Shown: positions 45,238-56,046, numbered from the stretch's first letter. The stretch: 64,000 bases of DNA from Gari tellinella (GCA_922989275.2 OV277858.1:2852001-2916000); one strand, 5' to 3'. Notes: generated by a model not told the origin, from the sequence alone. Numbers and translations are program-made.

Positions 45238-45453
45238 CCGATGCATGCTAATAACCATGAAGGTCGCAGCCATTTTGGAAATTTCTGTCACGTGATCCAA
45301 TTGGACCACAATGACTGGATAAATTGGACATAGATCATTGTAAGACTAAACAAAACGATAACAATGGAGATAGAACATTGTAATACTGGCGATAACTTCA
45401 AATAGAAAGCTCGGATAATCATATGATTTGCACCAGGAGACTCACGCGACGAT

Positions 45454-45636
45454 ATGTTGACGGAGAATGAGTCTGAGGCCGAAAATGAACATGTTTTCAA
45501 TTTCGAAACGAGCAACCCATACGAAGCTAGTTGGTGGGGTCAGCCAAACAAAAAAGACGATTGGCAGGTTCATCGAGAGAAAACACGTAAGAGAAAGCAA
45601 ACTGGTAGTGTAGAACCTATATGTATATACTTTTGA
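45454..45636 (+). CDS. Possible N-terminus of a LINE ORF1
   Basis: It begins MLTENESEAENEHVFNFE, then 'WWGQPNKKDDWQVHREKTRK' and 'RKQTGS': an acidic start and a basic, Lys/Arg-rich end. I infer it is the start of ORF1 of the LINE whose RT begins 50 bp downstream, with ORF1's remainder and the endonuclease deleted. The ~210 bp before it (from 45,238) would then be 5' UTR. The stop at 45,634 marks the deletion zone. A host exon is the alternative. Confidence 0.35.
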   Translation: MLTENESEAENEHVFNFETSNPYEASWWGQPNKKDDWQVHREKTRKRKQTGSVEPICIYF

Positions 45637-46128
45637 GAGTTTATCTAAAGATAATACGGGGAAACCCTAAACAGTAACCTGGTTACATTTATATGAACTC
45701 TTTAATAAAATATTAAATGCTGGCCACTTCCCTAAAAATGATCTGAAGGCTACATTGTGCCAATTCACAAGAAATCCAGTATAGATAATGTTGAAAATTA
45801 CCGAACATTACCGAGAAATTACGCTACTAAGCTGCCTCGGTAAACTTTTCACATGTATTCTTAATTCACGTTTTAACTCTTGGGCTGAATATTATAATAT
45901 TTACATAGAGGCCCAGGCAGGTTTGCGACAAAATATGGGCACGGTAGATAATATTTTTATATTGCATAGTGTTATTACACACCAATTAAACAATGGTAAA
46001 AAATTGTTTTGCTCCTTCGTAGATTTAACGAAAGCTTTTGAATATGTTGTACGGGACAATCTATGGTTGAAATTGATTAAATCGGGCTAGGGGAAATATT
46101 CTTAACATTATTAAATCGATTTATTTAT

Positions 46129-46670
46129 GTTTTTTGGTGGATTACCACGAAATAGCAGTGGATGATCACATGGTAATCCACTGCAGTGGATTATCACCCA
46201 TCGCTTTTATTATGAATTTTCCCCGTAGGGCTCCCCAAGAATCGTAGTCAATCGTGTCTTATCGTTAAATTCCGGCAGTCCGATTTGTCGCGAACTACTC
46301 ACCAGAAGAGCACGAATCCAAACTCGGGAGCAACGAAGTCATTCGGTTGACGTCAAATCAACAAATAAGTGACGTCATTATTACGCCAACTGTCACGCAC
46401 ATGTGTTCGACATAAAACGTGGGGATCAACACGGGATGAATAATGTACGTTCGCTTTCAATTTTTAAACAATTTCGTTTAAAAAGTGGCTTAAAAGCATA
46501 AATAAATAGAATAACTGTGTTTTTTCAGTGTAAGATCGAATTTAATCCATTTCGTGAACATCAGACTGTTATATTTTCACTCTTGGCGTCGCCACTCGTG
46601 AAAATATAACGTCTGATGTTCACTGAATGGATTAAATTTCGATCTTACACTGTAAAACAGTTACCCTCTA
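46129..46670. mobile_element. ~540-bp insertion with a terminal long hairpin
   Basis: It interrupts the LINE between 'NIIKSIY' and 'SEIKAKVKYRNML'. The right end is a hairpin: left arm 46,526-46,587 (cagtgtaagatcgaattta...) and right arm 46,591-46,652 (...ttcgatcttacactg), ~62-nt arms with few mismatches and almost no loop. The left end holds a palindrome 'taatccactgcagtggatta' (46,172-46,193). A TATG word lies at both junctions (46,126 and 46,672) and may be the target duplication. No ORF. Confidence 0.65.
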
Positions 46671-47827
46671 TGTATTCAGAAATCAAAGCTAAAGTCAAAT
46701 ATAGAAACATGCTCAGCGACGACTTTGTTTGTAATTTAGGAGTACGTCAGGGGGAATCCCTTTCACCTTTTCTGTATCTTAATGACATGGAGCAATAGTT
46801 TTCGCAAAATGGAGTCGATGGAGTTGATCTTCATATGTTCAAACTTTTCATATTAATGTATGCCGATGATATCATAGTAATGTCGGAATCTGCAGAAGGC
46901 CTGCAGAAGGGTCTTAATATTCTTGAAAAGTATTGTATGAAATGGAAACTTACTGTAAATAGTTCGAAAACTAAATGTATGGTATATAGGAAGGGAGGTT
47001 TACCAAGGAGGGGTTTGAGTTTCTATTACGGTACTAACAATTTGGAAATTGTAAGCAAATTTATTTCCTAGGGATCGTTTTCACAACTGGAAGGACTTTT
47101 TCTGAGGCACGGTCTACCTTTTATGGACAAGCAAAGAAGGCAATTTTTAAACTGAATAAATATTTGTACGGTTTTAAGGGTATACCGTTCAAACATTATC
47201 TAGAACTTTTTGATAAACTTATCAGTCCCATTCTCTGGTATGGTTGTGAAGTCTGGGGGTTTTGTAAGGCCGACAAAGTCGAGAAAGTCCATCTGCAATT
47301 TTGTAAACGACTATTACATGTAAAACAAAGCACACAAACATATATGGTTTATGGAGAATTCGGGCGTTTCCCTTTGCAGTTTAATCGTTTCCTGAGAATA
47401 GTAAAATATTGGTTGAAAATTGTACAATGTCCGGAAACAAAATACATAAAACATGCATATATAACACTTGTAAATGACATTGAAAAATTGCCAAGAAAAG
47501 ATAACCAGGCATTCCTTGTGAAAAGGATGCTGTCAGACTTGGGCTTTTATGAAGTTTGGCTATTTCAGGAAGTCTGAAAAAAACTCATTTTCTGTCTGTA
47601 TTCAAACAAAGACTGAAAGACAACATGTTGCAAATTTGGCAGACTAGATTAAATAACTCACCAAAAGCTCGTTTTTACAGTTTATTTTCAAATTTTGGTT
47701 TTCAAGACTACTTAAATCATGTCACATTTACAAAGTTTAGAATAGCATTGACTAAATTGAGACTGTCTTCACATAACTTAGAAGTAGAGAAGGGCCGATA
47801 CAAAAAAACAAACCCAGTGCCTCTTAA

Positions 47828-48363
47828 ATCGACTCGCAACCAGATGGTGAATTAAAAATAGTAATTTGTAAATATGTGTCAAACGCTTATATAAATGGTA
47901 AAGAATCAGTTTAGGATAAGAAATTCTGTTTAAAAAAATGTATTTCAATACAAAAAAATATTGGTCTCTGGTGGGATTCGAACCCGGGGCCCGGCATTGG
48001 CGGGCAGAAGGCAAAATAGGGGAAACCGCTTAGACCATTGGACCACGGAACTATCCTTTTATCTCGGATCGATTTAACGTATTTCAATGTGTAGCGATCG
48101 AAAGTGTATGCAACTTCGTAATTCGGCTCGGGTTTATGTCTGAGCCCATGTAGAGAAGCAACAACAACAACTATACCGTCTACTAGTCGGTATAGAAAAA
48201 CGATGGAAAATATCTAAAAATCTAAGATTCGGTGACGATTCTTGAGACTCTGTTTGGACTGATCATATTTTTTTATGTCAGAAGCCAAATAATGCCCCAA
48301 ATTTGCTTTTATTTGAGTATTTTATTTTATTTTGACAAGTACACCATTCGGTTGCGAGTCCCT
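47828..48363 (-). mobile_element. TTAA-flanked element with internal tRNA-like unit, copy 2
   Basis: TTAA (47,824-47,827), then ATCGACTCGCAACC; at the other end GGTTGCGAGTCCCT, then TTAA (48,364-48,367). Length is 536 bp, inverse orientation to copy 1. It separates the LINE's 'KTNPVPL' from 'RKCLECHELEDE', which independently proves it is an insertion. It shares copy 1's landmarks: 'gaattcggctcgggtttatg'-like words, 'gacgattcttgaga' and 'tttgcttttatttgagta'. Confidence 0.9.
47962..48052 (-). other. tRNA-like sequence inside TTAA element copy 2
   Basis: On the minus strand 'GTGGTCCAATGGTCTAAGCG' (A box region) and 'CCGGGTTCGAATCCCACCAG' (perfect B box) enclose a long variable region, as in tRNA-Ser/Leu. 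Acceptor ends do not pair, so it is not a working tRNA, but the Pol III promoter boxes look intact. Confidence 0.6.
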
Positions 48364-48769
48364 TTAACAACCGAAAGTGTTTAGAATGTCACGAGCTTGA
48401 AGATGAATTTCATTTTTTATTTAAGTGTAGAAAATATAGAAACTTAAGATCTACTTACATTAATAAATATTATTGGCAGAGACCCAAAATACCAAAACTA
48501 ATCGAACGTCTCTCGACAAGTAACAAAAAAGAAATGAGAAACTTAAGTATTTATATTTACAAAGCATATAATCTGGTATCATAATGGAAATGTGAGGTAC
48601 ACACCGCAACTCTGCATCAATTACTGTGCGCTCGCATGCGAAATTTGTTTCATATATATGTATTTTTCTACCAGATACAAACTATGTCGGTTCGAGAAAC
48701 CAACACTTACCTTTTATATCAATAATATTAAATTTAGCCATTTCAATTTTACTAGTTGTAAAGATAACT

Positions 48770-50195
48770 GACGACTGGATGTGGGTTTAAAGTAAAGCAG
48801 AATGCACTTTAAGGCGCATTTTGTTTTTCTTTTGACCTGCTTTAAGTTTTAAGCTTAAGATTTAAGCTTTAAACTTATAGATTCTAAGCTACCATTTGCT
48901 ACAATTATGAATATATTTGCTTCAAAACATATTTATAACTGCATTAACTAAAACTGGAGATAGGCGACAACTTAAAACGGTTTTAAAGCAAAGCAGAATG
49001 CTCCGTAAAGCGCATCCTGTAGTGTTTTCAGCCTGCTTTAAGCTTGGAGCTTTAAGCAACCATCAGCTATAATACTGAGAATATTTGTTAATACACATTC
49101 AATACTGTACAGACTTTATGTTTCTAGCATCGAAGATAGGTGACCACTTGAACTAGAATAAAAGTAAAGCAGAATGTAACTGAACATGCATTCTGCTTTG
49201 CTTTCAAACTGCACTAAGCTTAGAGATTTAAGCTATCACCTGCTACAATATAGAACATATTGAATATGATGAATATCCAGGATTGTATATACATTATAAA
49301 CCTATAGTCATTACCTAACATGTTAACCAGAAGACATGAAACCACTTTAAGCGGGTTTAAGGTGAAGCAGAATGCATTAAGCGCGTTCTGCTCTAACTTC
49401 AGTCTGCTTTAAGCATAGAGTTTAAGCAATGAGATTAAAAAAAAACCATCTGTTATCCCTAGACTTGACAAGTGTGCACTTGATGTAGGTTTAAAATGAA
49501 GCAGAAAGCACATTAACGCGCATTCTGCTTGACTAGAGACTTGCTTTAAGTTTAAGTGTTTTAAGCTAACATCACAATAATATCGAATATATCTGTTACG
49601 ATACATATAAACCCGTTGTCATTTTCTTAGGCGGTTTAAAGCAAATCAGAACTCGCCTTAGGACATGTCCTGCTTTGCTTTCAGCCTATACCAAACTTAG
49701 CGTTGGATGCTACCAACTGACCCAATATAAATATATATGTTTTGATACATATTCATGACTGTAAGCTAGTTTCTAGGATCGAAGACAGGTGAACACTTAA
49801 AGAAGCTTTAAAGTAAAGTAGTATACACCTAAACATGCGTTCTGCTTTACTTTCAACTTGCATTAAGTTAAGAGGTTTTAGGTATCACCTACTGATTACT
49901 ACGATATAGAAACTATTTGTGGTTCTAACATATTCATGATTATATACTCGGGATAGGTTTGGATGATCATTTGATGCGGGTTTAACGCAAAAGAGAATGC
50001 GTATTAAGGCGCGTTCTGATTTGCTTTCAACTTGCATTTAGCTTAAAAAGCTAAGGCATCATATATTGTCTACTACAATGTAGACAATATTCGTTATAAT
50101 ATACATTCATGATTATATCAACGGGATATGTTTAGGTGATCACTTGAAGCGGATTTAAAGTGAAGTAGAAGGCGCCTTAACCCGTTCCCTTATGC
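48770..50195. repeat. Satellite array, ~175-bp units with internal hairpin
   Basis: About nine units start near 48,785, 48,980, 49,155, 49,350, 49,485, 49,630, 49,800, 49,977 and 50,150 (spacing 135-195). Each has 'gggtttaaagtaaagcagaatgc', a short loop around 'taaggcg', the inverse 'gcattctgctttactttca', 'cctgctttaagctta' and 'tatagaatat..tt'. The inner 20-bp inverted repeat is the most conserved part. Isolated monomers lie at 42,180, 53,060-53,165 and 61,685-61,810. Confidence 0.85.
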
Positions 50196-50259
50196 GCGCG
50201 TGTAAGTGCGTGTTTCGTTATTCCCTCATGGGAGCGTTATAGCGGGACTTTATCTAATA

Positions 50260-50292
50260 CCTGATAAGCGCGGCTTTCCGCGGCTTATCAAT
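50260..50292. repeat. GC-rich hairpin
   Basis: 'tgataagcgcgg-cttt-ccgcggcttatca' pairs with one bulged base. The flanks (50,180-50,330) are unusually GC-rich for this region; no gene is attached. Confidence 0.5.
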
Positions 50293-50879
50293 TTTCTGAT
50301 GAGAGCGGGTTAGAGCGAGTCCTCTCTTTAACGGCTAAAATCTAATTATTCTACTTAAAATTTACTTTCCGGGTTTTTACACATTTAAAGTGTGTTCAAA
50401 TATCTTCCGAAATCCCAAATCTAATTATAGGGTTGCTACACAAAAAACATGCATAAAAGAGGTTTAGGTCGATAGGCGTGACCTATTGTTGATCGGTGAT
50501 CTCTGTAAGACGTGCATATGATACTGCACGCACTACTCGTCACTTTTCGGAAAGTAGGATCTATGTCAATTTATGAAATATGCAGACAAATTATAACACG
50601 AACGATTCTAGCTGTTCCTGAGGTCAACATCTAAATATAGTTCACCAACGAAATCGCGGAAGTCCATAGAGCACGCTCCACAATCATGCTCTCAACAAGC
50701 CGCTTGACCGTTGCGTTACACACCGGATGCGGTGGTAACATAAATTCGGCTCGAGGGTAATAAAGCTTCGGCTCATCAAAAGTAAGTATAATTCTAGGTG
50801 GTAGATCAAACTATCAATCAACTAATTAACAAATCAGGCAAATAGCATCTGCAAGTCTGTGACATTTTTTTCTCTCCCA

Positions 50880-51880
50880 TCTCTCAACTCGGCGTCTCGT
50901 CTAGATCCAAACTGAACTCAGCTGTGAAACATTTTGGATCCTGATGAGGACCAAGCTACTCGACGTCTCATCTATATCTAAATCGCTTGTGTAAAACTAT
51001 TATAAAGTAATAATTGAATAATTCTAAGGTGTCAAACAGTTTGGAGCAAGATTCAAACTGATTTCTTAGGAATTTACATGAAAACCAATTCTAACAAATA
51101 TCAAGCATTTGCGACGCCGAGCCAGTCAACATTGTGATCGGGATCCAAACTGTCTGAATTTATATGAAAGGAATATTACTTCATAAAATGTAAATATGTT
51201 TAGATATGTATTACATGGCGAACTACTCGGCGTCTCATCTGCATCCACATCGCTTGTGTAAAACTATTATGAAAGGTAATTAAATTTATTTTCTAAGGTG
51301 TCAAACAGTTTGGATCCTGATGCAGTGCCGATCTACAGGGCGTCTGATCAATATTCAAACTGATTGCGTATGAATTCACATGACAAAAAAATATAATAGG
51401 TATCAAACAGTTGCGACGCGGAGTCACTCAGCTTTGTGATCGAGATCCAAGCTGTCTGAATTTATATGAAGGAACATTCCGTTCTAAAAATGTAAATCTG
51501 TTTAGATCTTGATCCGATGGCGAACTACTCGGCGCCTCATCGTCATACAAATCCCTTGTGTAAAACTATAATGAAAAGTAATTTAATTTATTCTAAGGTG
51601 TCAAACAGTTTGGATCCGGTGGCAGTGCCGATCTGCACGGCGTCTGATCAATATTCAAACTAGTTTCTTAGGAATTCACAAGAAATAAAATATTCTTATA
51701 GATTTCAAACAGTTGCGACACCGAGTCACTCAGCATTGTGATCGAAATCCAAACTGTCTGAATTTATATTATAATACGATAAAAATTAATTCGTTCTAAA
51801 AGCGTAAAACAGATCAAGACCTTGATAAGATTGCGAGCTACTCGGCGTTTTGCCTACACAGAAACTGTTCGATCTCACAA
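50880..51880. repeat. Higher-order satellite, ~303-bp period of ~100-bp monomers
   Basis: 'gatccaaactgtctgaattt' recurs at 51,141, 51,445 and 51,747, and 'gaactactcggcg' at ~51,220 and ~51,521. Within each 303-bp unit, three related monomers alternate a 'cggcgtctgatc' word with a 'ggatccaaactgtttg' word on either strand, so the monomer is itself nearly palindromic. This is a higher-order repeat of at least three units. Confidence 0.8.
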
Positions 51881-52084
51881 CAAAATAAGTGAGAAAAATG
51901 CATTTGTGTAGATTCTGGAGTTTGACTAAATGCATAATAAATGATAAAGAGACAAATGCAAGGCATGACGCACGTATTGCAAACTATGTAGTCTCAGATT
52001 AGCAGTCGTTCCTCAAATACGGCGCCTGATCAGGGTCGACACCGTTTGCAGTGACATAGAAATAAATATAGCAGATTCTGGTAG

Positions 52085-52315
52085 AATACTCGGTATCTGA
52101 GCTGTTTCAATGCTTATATCCAGATTTGACTCCGAGTGTTGCGTATCTGGGCTGTATCATTGTTTTTATCCCGATTAGACTCGAGTTACCCCGTATCTAA
52201 GCTGTATCAATGCTATCAATATCTAGATCAGACTCCGAGTTACTGAGAATCTGAGCTGTAACAATGCTTAGATCCAGATCAGACTCTGAGTTACTCGGCG
52301 TCTGAACTGGATGTA
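52085..52315. repeat. Tandem repeat, ~51-bp period
   Basis: 'ggtatctgagctgtatcaatg' recurs at about 52,092, 52,143, 52,193 and 52,246, each followed by 'atccagat.agactcgag'. Words 'ttactcggcgtctga' tie it to the adjacent higher-order satellite, from which it may have grown. Confidence 0.75.
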
Positions 52316-52386
52316 GGTTTTGGAAATGCTATTCTATTGTAGACAGCAGTAAAATCGTTACTCCGTGCGTATATAGGCTTAGTAAA

Positions 52387-52790
52387 ATAAATCTAAGTAA
52401 AATATATTGGAAATATATTGATTGTATCGTTTTAATTCAATTGCATTCTACTCATTCATACTTCAAATTGTATGAAAAAATACACCGTTAGAAAGGGAAT
52501 TTAATTGTCTACAAACTTTACAGGTACACAATTATGATTTTGTGGAGCAAACAAGCAGTTATAAGGACTTGAAAATAACAGGTGCAATAAATCTAAGTGT
52601 CAGTAATAAAAAAGATTGGAAATATATTGACTTTTATCGTTTCAACCCAGTGGCATTCTTCTTATTTATACTTCAAATTGTATGAAAAATACACCGTTTG
52701 AAAGGGAAGTTTTTTTCTTCAAACTGTACATTTACAATATTATGCTATTGTTAAGCAAAAAGGCAGTTAATAGGGCTTGAAAATGACACG
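52387..52790. repeat. 200-bp tandem duplication
   Basis: 'aataaatctaagt', 'attggaaatatattga', 'atacttcaaattgtatgaaa', 'atacaccgtt.gaaaggga', 'aagcagtta.a.gg.cttgaaaat' occur in the same order from 52,387 and from 52,586. The copies differ at perhaps one base in six. No ORF. Confidence 0.8.
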
Positions 52791-53277
52791 CGTCAAATTC
52801 ACACTAATTTTCCAATATTTCCAATTAGGTGTATTGGTGAGAGTGTGGTATACTATATCAGACAGATACTGGCTATAGATAGCCCGATCAATTTTATCTA
52901 TCAGCTAGAGTATAGAGATAAATTATTTTAAGAAACGTGACTGCATAAGCAGGAATTACTTCGAAATAAATGCAAAAGTGTAGAATTGCGTGTCTATGGT
53001 GCAATAGGTTAACAAACGGGGACTTTCTCCGATAGTTAACACTTTGCTCCATAGCTCGTTTTTAGAAAGTTGAATACTTGAAGCGGGTATAAAGTAGAGT
53101 CAGAATGCGTCATAATGCGTATTATGCCTTACTTTAGGCCAGTTAAAGCTTAAACCTGCAAACTTCTAGAGTTTTGAAATATTGTTTTGGCTGGAATTAT
53201 TATCCTGAAGAGAAAATAATGTGTTAAATAATCAATAGTTCATATATAAAAATGTAAAATGCGCAGATTCTAATTAA

Positions 53278-53448
53278 GAAATAAAAAATTCATACCAGTG
53301 TTCTATCGTGCAATCGAACACTGGTAGGAGTTGAGATGCGTAGTAATTAAATCACGAGGCCTTTAGGCCGAGTGATTTAATTACAAGCATCTCAACGACT
53401 ACCAATGTTCGATTGTTAGATAGAACACTGGTATGAATTTTTTATTTC
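53278..53448. repeat. 85-bp-arm hairpin (foldback)
   Basis: The left arm from 53,278 (gaaataaaaaattcatacca...) and right arm to 53,448 (...tggtatgaattttttatttc) pair along ~85 nt with a few mismatches and a tiny loop at 'gaggcctttaggcc'. Inside each arm 'ccagtgttcta' and 'gaacactggta' are themselves inverted, so branched folding is possible. Confidence 0.85.
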
Positions 53449-53449
53449 G

Positions 53450-55440
53450 ATTCTAACACATAATTTAACCGAAATTTGCACAGAAGCAACGGCGCTACAT
53501 TTCTTGGCGTACGCATTTTCGAAGCCAAATGACGTCATGTTAGAACGTTTAGCGCGTGAGTGTTCTACTGAGAATTCGTACACTGAGACGGTCCTTCTTT
53601 GCTTATATAGGGGTGTGGGCGAGGTGTGTTAGAATATACATTGCAGATTATTGTTATAAGAATGACTGCCCGTCATTACTCGTCTTTATATGTATTATAT
53701 TTGTAGCCAGGTCAAGTTTTCGTGTTTTATTTGTTATTTTTTTGTTTCGTTTTGTTCGGTATTTTTCGTGCTTCTCCGTATTCCGCGGTTGACGTCGGAA
53801 GTTTACGTCAACCGGGGAATGCTGGGAGATCAAGTCATAACTGAGCGAAATTTACAATTGTGTCAGATCTGGTCGTGTAAAGAAGTTCATTGTTTTGGAT
53901 TCTTCGATTGAAGATTTATAGGTTAGTATTGGTTCAAATCGATTGTATTTGATTCGAGAGAGGTTGCAATGGGTTTGTATACGCTTGAAACGCATTAGTC
54001 TTTTGTATTTCGGCAGTTTATTCTTAGTGTAACATGTTTTAGCGCCTTTCGAAACGGCAGCATATTTGTCATTTCTCGTTGTTATAAAAAAAATGTGACG
54101 TTGTTCTTAACCTTTCTTGCATGTTTTTAATCCCACATAATTCACCAGTTACGAGCGTATGTGAGGAGAGGAGAAGCGGAAAGTTTGGTTGTGTTCCAGG
54201 TACTTGGTTCCACAAACTGGTGAGTTATTGCTGTTGTCGTGAACCATGTCTATCTGTACGTTAATGTGTTATATGTATGTACTTTTAAAATAGGTTCAAG
54301 ACCACCAGAACTGAAAAAGCGTTATTATGTAATATATTGTTTCAAGGGCTGATTATCATGAATCTGTGTAGCTATATGTCATCTATATTTCAGCCTATAT
54401 AAAATGTCTATAAACTGTTACTTAATGCATTTGCATTCTATTGCAGGTATAAGATTGTCACAACCAGCTTGGGATTTACTTGTAACTTATATGTAATAAA
54501 AGAGATAACCTTACTACGTTTTCATCCGTATGTACAAGCCGGTAATAAATGGCACCCAACGTAAATCAACCTAAATGGAGAGCAGGCTAGCGGTACGTGG
54601 ACAGGCATATATATACGTATTATTTTGGATTGCTGTGGAAAGCAACTTTTCTTGGACGGACCAAGGTTGTCGGACGATATTGTCATTTGTTGTTGCAGTG
54701 GAGCAGTAGGAGACTAGTGTTTTGTTCAATAAGATACAATACTAAATAATATAAATAATAAAAGCATTTACCATTCACTTCAATAAGTCATGGGCGCAGT
54801 CATTTTTTTCAGGGCGGATGTACACGAAATTATGACTCGGAATGCCGTTCTTGGCTAATTTCTTCTCTCCTTCTCCACTTCAATCGAGTTTGTTAAATGT
54901 GAAATTTATCATTAATTACCCATATATGTTGAATTTCCATAGCAAGACTGTTTTTACTTTAGCAACATTGGCAAATATATCGCGCTGTACCATAATAAAA
55001 TAACATTTTCGCAATTTGCCGATGTTTTTCTCCGAACAGAGATCGGCACGGATAAAACTCACCGTGACAAATGAGGGAACAGTGTGAATAATAATATTCT
55101 CGAGTTTTTATTTAGCAGTTTTCGCCATATTTCATAGCTCAAATGGTAGATTAGATGCTATTAAAGCTTCCTGCATTACACAAGTTTCTTGATATAGTGA
55201 ATTACATGGTAAATTTCGGCAAAAAAGTTTGGACTCCTTTATCAGTATTTTAAAGGATAATTATGAGATATACGCCATCAATTATAAAAACACAACTAGT
55301 ATCAAAAGTAAAATTTTAATGTTAAAAATGTTTTATGTAACACTTCATGTGTTTATTTTGAAACGAATGGCAGAGAAGTTAATGGTCTGTTTTGTCTAAG
55401 TTTTTAGTTATGATTGGTCAAAATATTAAGGAGACCATAA
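53450..55440. other. No defended gene; transcription-unit-like signals
   Basis: It contains 'cttatataggggtg' (TATA-like, ~53,602), a hairpin 'cggttgacgt..acgtcaaccg' (53,786-53,814), a donor-like 'aactg|gtgagttat' (~54,220), an acceptor-like 'ttgcattctattgcag' ending ~54,447, and 'aataaa' signals at ~54,495 and ~54,765. The frames at 53,556-53,911 are hydrophobic and T-driven. Possibly a non-coding transcript. Confidence 0.3.
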
Positions 55441-55640
55441 ATTATTGTCACCGATTTTTTTATTTTTTTAATGATTCAATTCAAATTCAAAAGTTTATTG
55501 TGAGTCTTAGGCCACCGGCCTATACACGAGATAGTTACACTTATATTTAAATACAAAGTGTTGTTCGTCTTCAACAAAACATTTCACCCTAATCCAGCGG
55601 TCCCCCAATCCTGACTATTTAGGACGAACGGTCTATCTAA
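55440..55640 (-). repeat. Probable LINE 3' UTR end with (TTTGAA)n tail
   Basis: On the minus strand the stretch reads 'aggccggtggcctaagactc', 'acaataaacttttgaatttg', 'aattgaatc'. An AATAAA followed by a TTTGAA-type tail is a usual end for some bivalve LINEs. No coding part was recognised upstream. Confidence 0.4.
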
Positions 55641-55931
55641 GAAGGATAATATATATTCAGATGGCAAAGAAGACAGTAAGACGAACGAACAGGACATAGC
55701 AACGGAGAAAGCTGATTGGTTGAACAAGTATATGGTTAACTAGTCGTTTATACAAAATACAATGCTTTTAAAATGGAACATTTCAGAACACAAGCTTTTC
55801 AAAATATCTAAAGTGCCACTTGAACAATAATGGTCAGTGTTTATACGATACTGAAGTAAGTTGTAGTGTATCTACGAGGTATGTTTCACAAACAGACTCA
55901 CTATAAAACCCCTTCTAAATTGACCAACAGT

Positions 55932-56046
55932 GTTTACTGCCATATCTCGTTGAAAACACCGGTTATCGTCCGATCACCAAAGTTACGCAATGTCGAGTAT
56001 AGTTAGTTATTGGATGGGTGACCGCCTGGAAATATGGTGGTAGGTT
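55932..56046 (+). rRNA. 5S rRNA-like gene (diverged; pseudogene or 5S-derived SINE)
   Basis: 'gccatatctcgttgaaaaca', 'ccggttatcgtccgatcacc', 'aaagttacgcaatgtcgag' and 'ttggatgggtgaccgcctgg' follow the eukaryotic 5S sequence in order, including the internal A box/C box region (the Pol III promoter). The ends gtttac / gtaggt can still pair with wobbles. A T-run follows at once (56,045-56,054), fitting a Pol III terminator. It is ~115 nt, about five short near the 3' end, and has roughly 15 differences from the animal 5S I know, so a pseudogene or SINE3-type head is more likely than a working gene. Confidence 0.75.

Larger units (their letters stand above)
45690..48584 (+). pseudogene. Second LINE type: RT and Cys-rich C-terminus, split twice
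   Basis: Fragments in order: 'LFNKILNAGHFP' (~45,698), 'ITLLSCLGKLFTCILN' (~45,815), 'AQAGLRQNMGTVDNIFIL' (~45,915), 'FVDLTKAFEYVVRD' with the first catalytic Asp (~46,015) and 'GNILNIIKSIY' to ~46,128; [insertion]; 'NLGVRQGESLSPF' (~46,733), 'LMYADDIIVM' (46,853-46,882), 'KWKLTVNSSKTKCMVY' (~46,940), 'FDKLISPILWYGCEVWG' (~47,208) and on to 47,823; [TTAA element]; 'RKCLECHELEDEFHFLFKCR', a C-C-H-C box (48,373-48,432), ending at the TAA at 48,582. The C-terminal CCHC and 'VRQGESLSP' resemble the I/Nimb-like group; the clade is tentative. Frameshifts are frequent. Confidence 0.85.

Noticed and set aside
45454..45636. Host nuclear-protein exon
   Set aside because: Its position just upstream of a LINE RT and its acidic-then-basic layout make a LINE ORF1 start more likely, though this is not certain.
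47962..48052. Functional tRNA-Ser/Leu gene
   Set aside because: A and B boxes are good but the acceptor stem does not pair and the unit is repeated inside a TIR element; called tRNA-like only.
48770..52790. Regularly spaced repeats that might suggest a CRISPR array
   Set aside because: Whole monomers of 51-303 bp are repeated, without conserved short repeats separated by unique spacers; this is eukaryotic satellite DNA.
53556..53911. Overlapping hydrophobic ORFs that look like membrane proteins
   Set aside because: Composition-driven, short, and in a region with hairpins and splice-like signals instead of coding bias.
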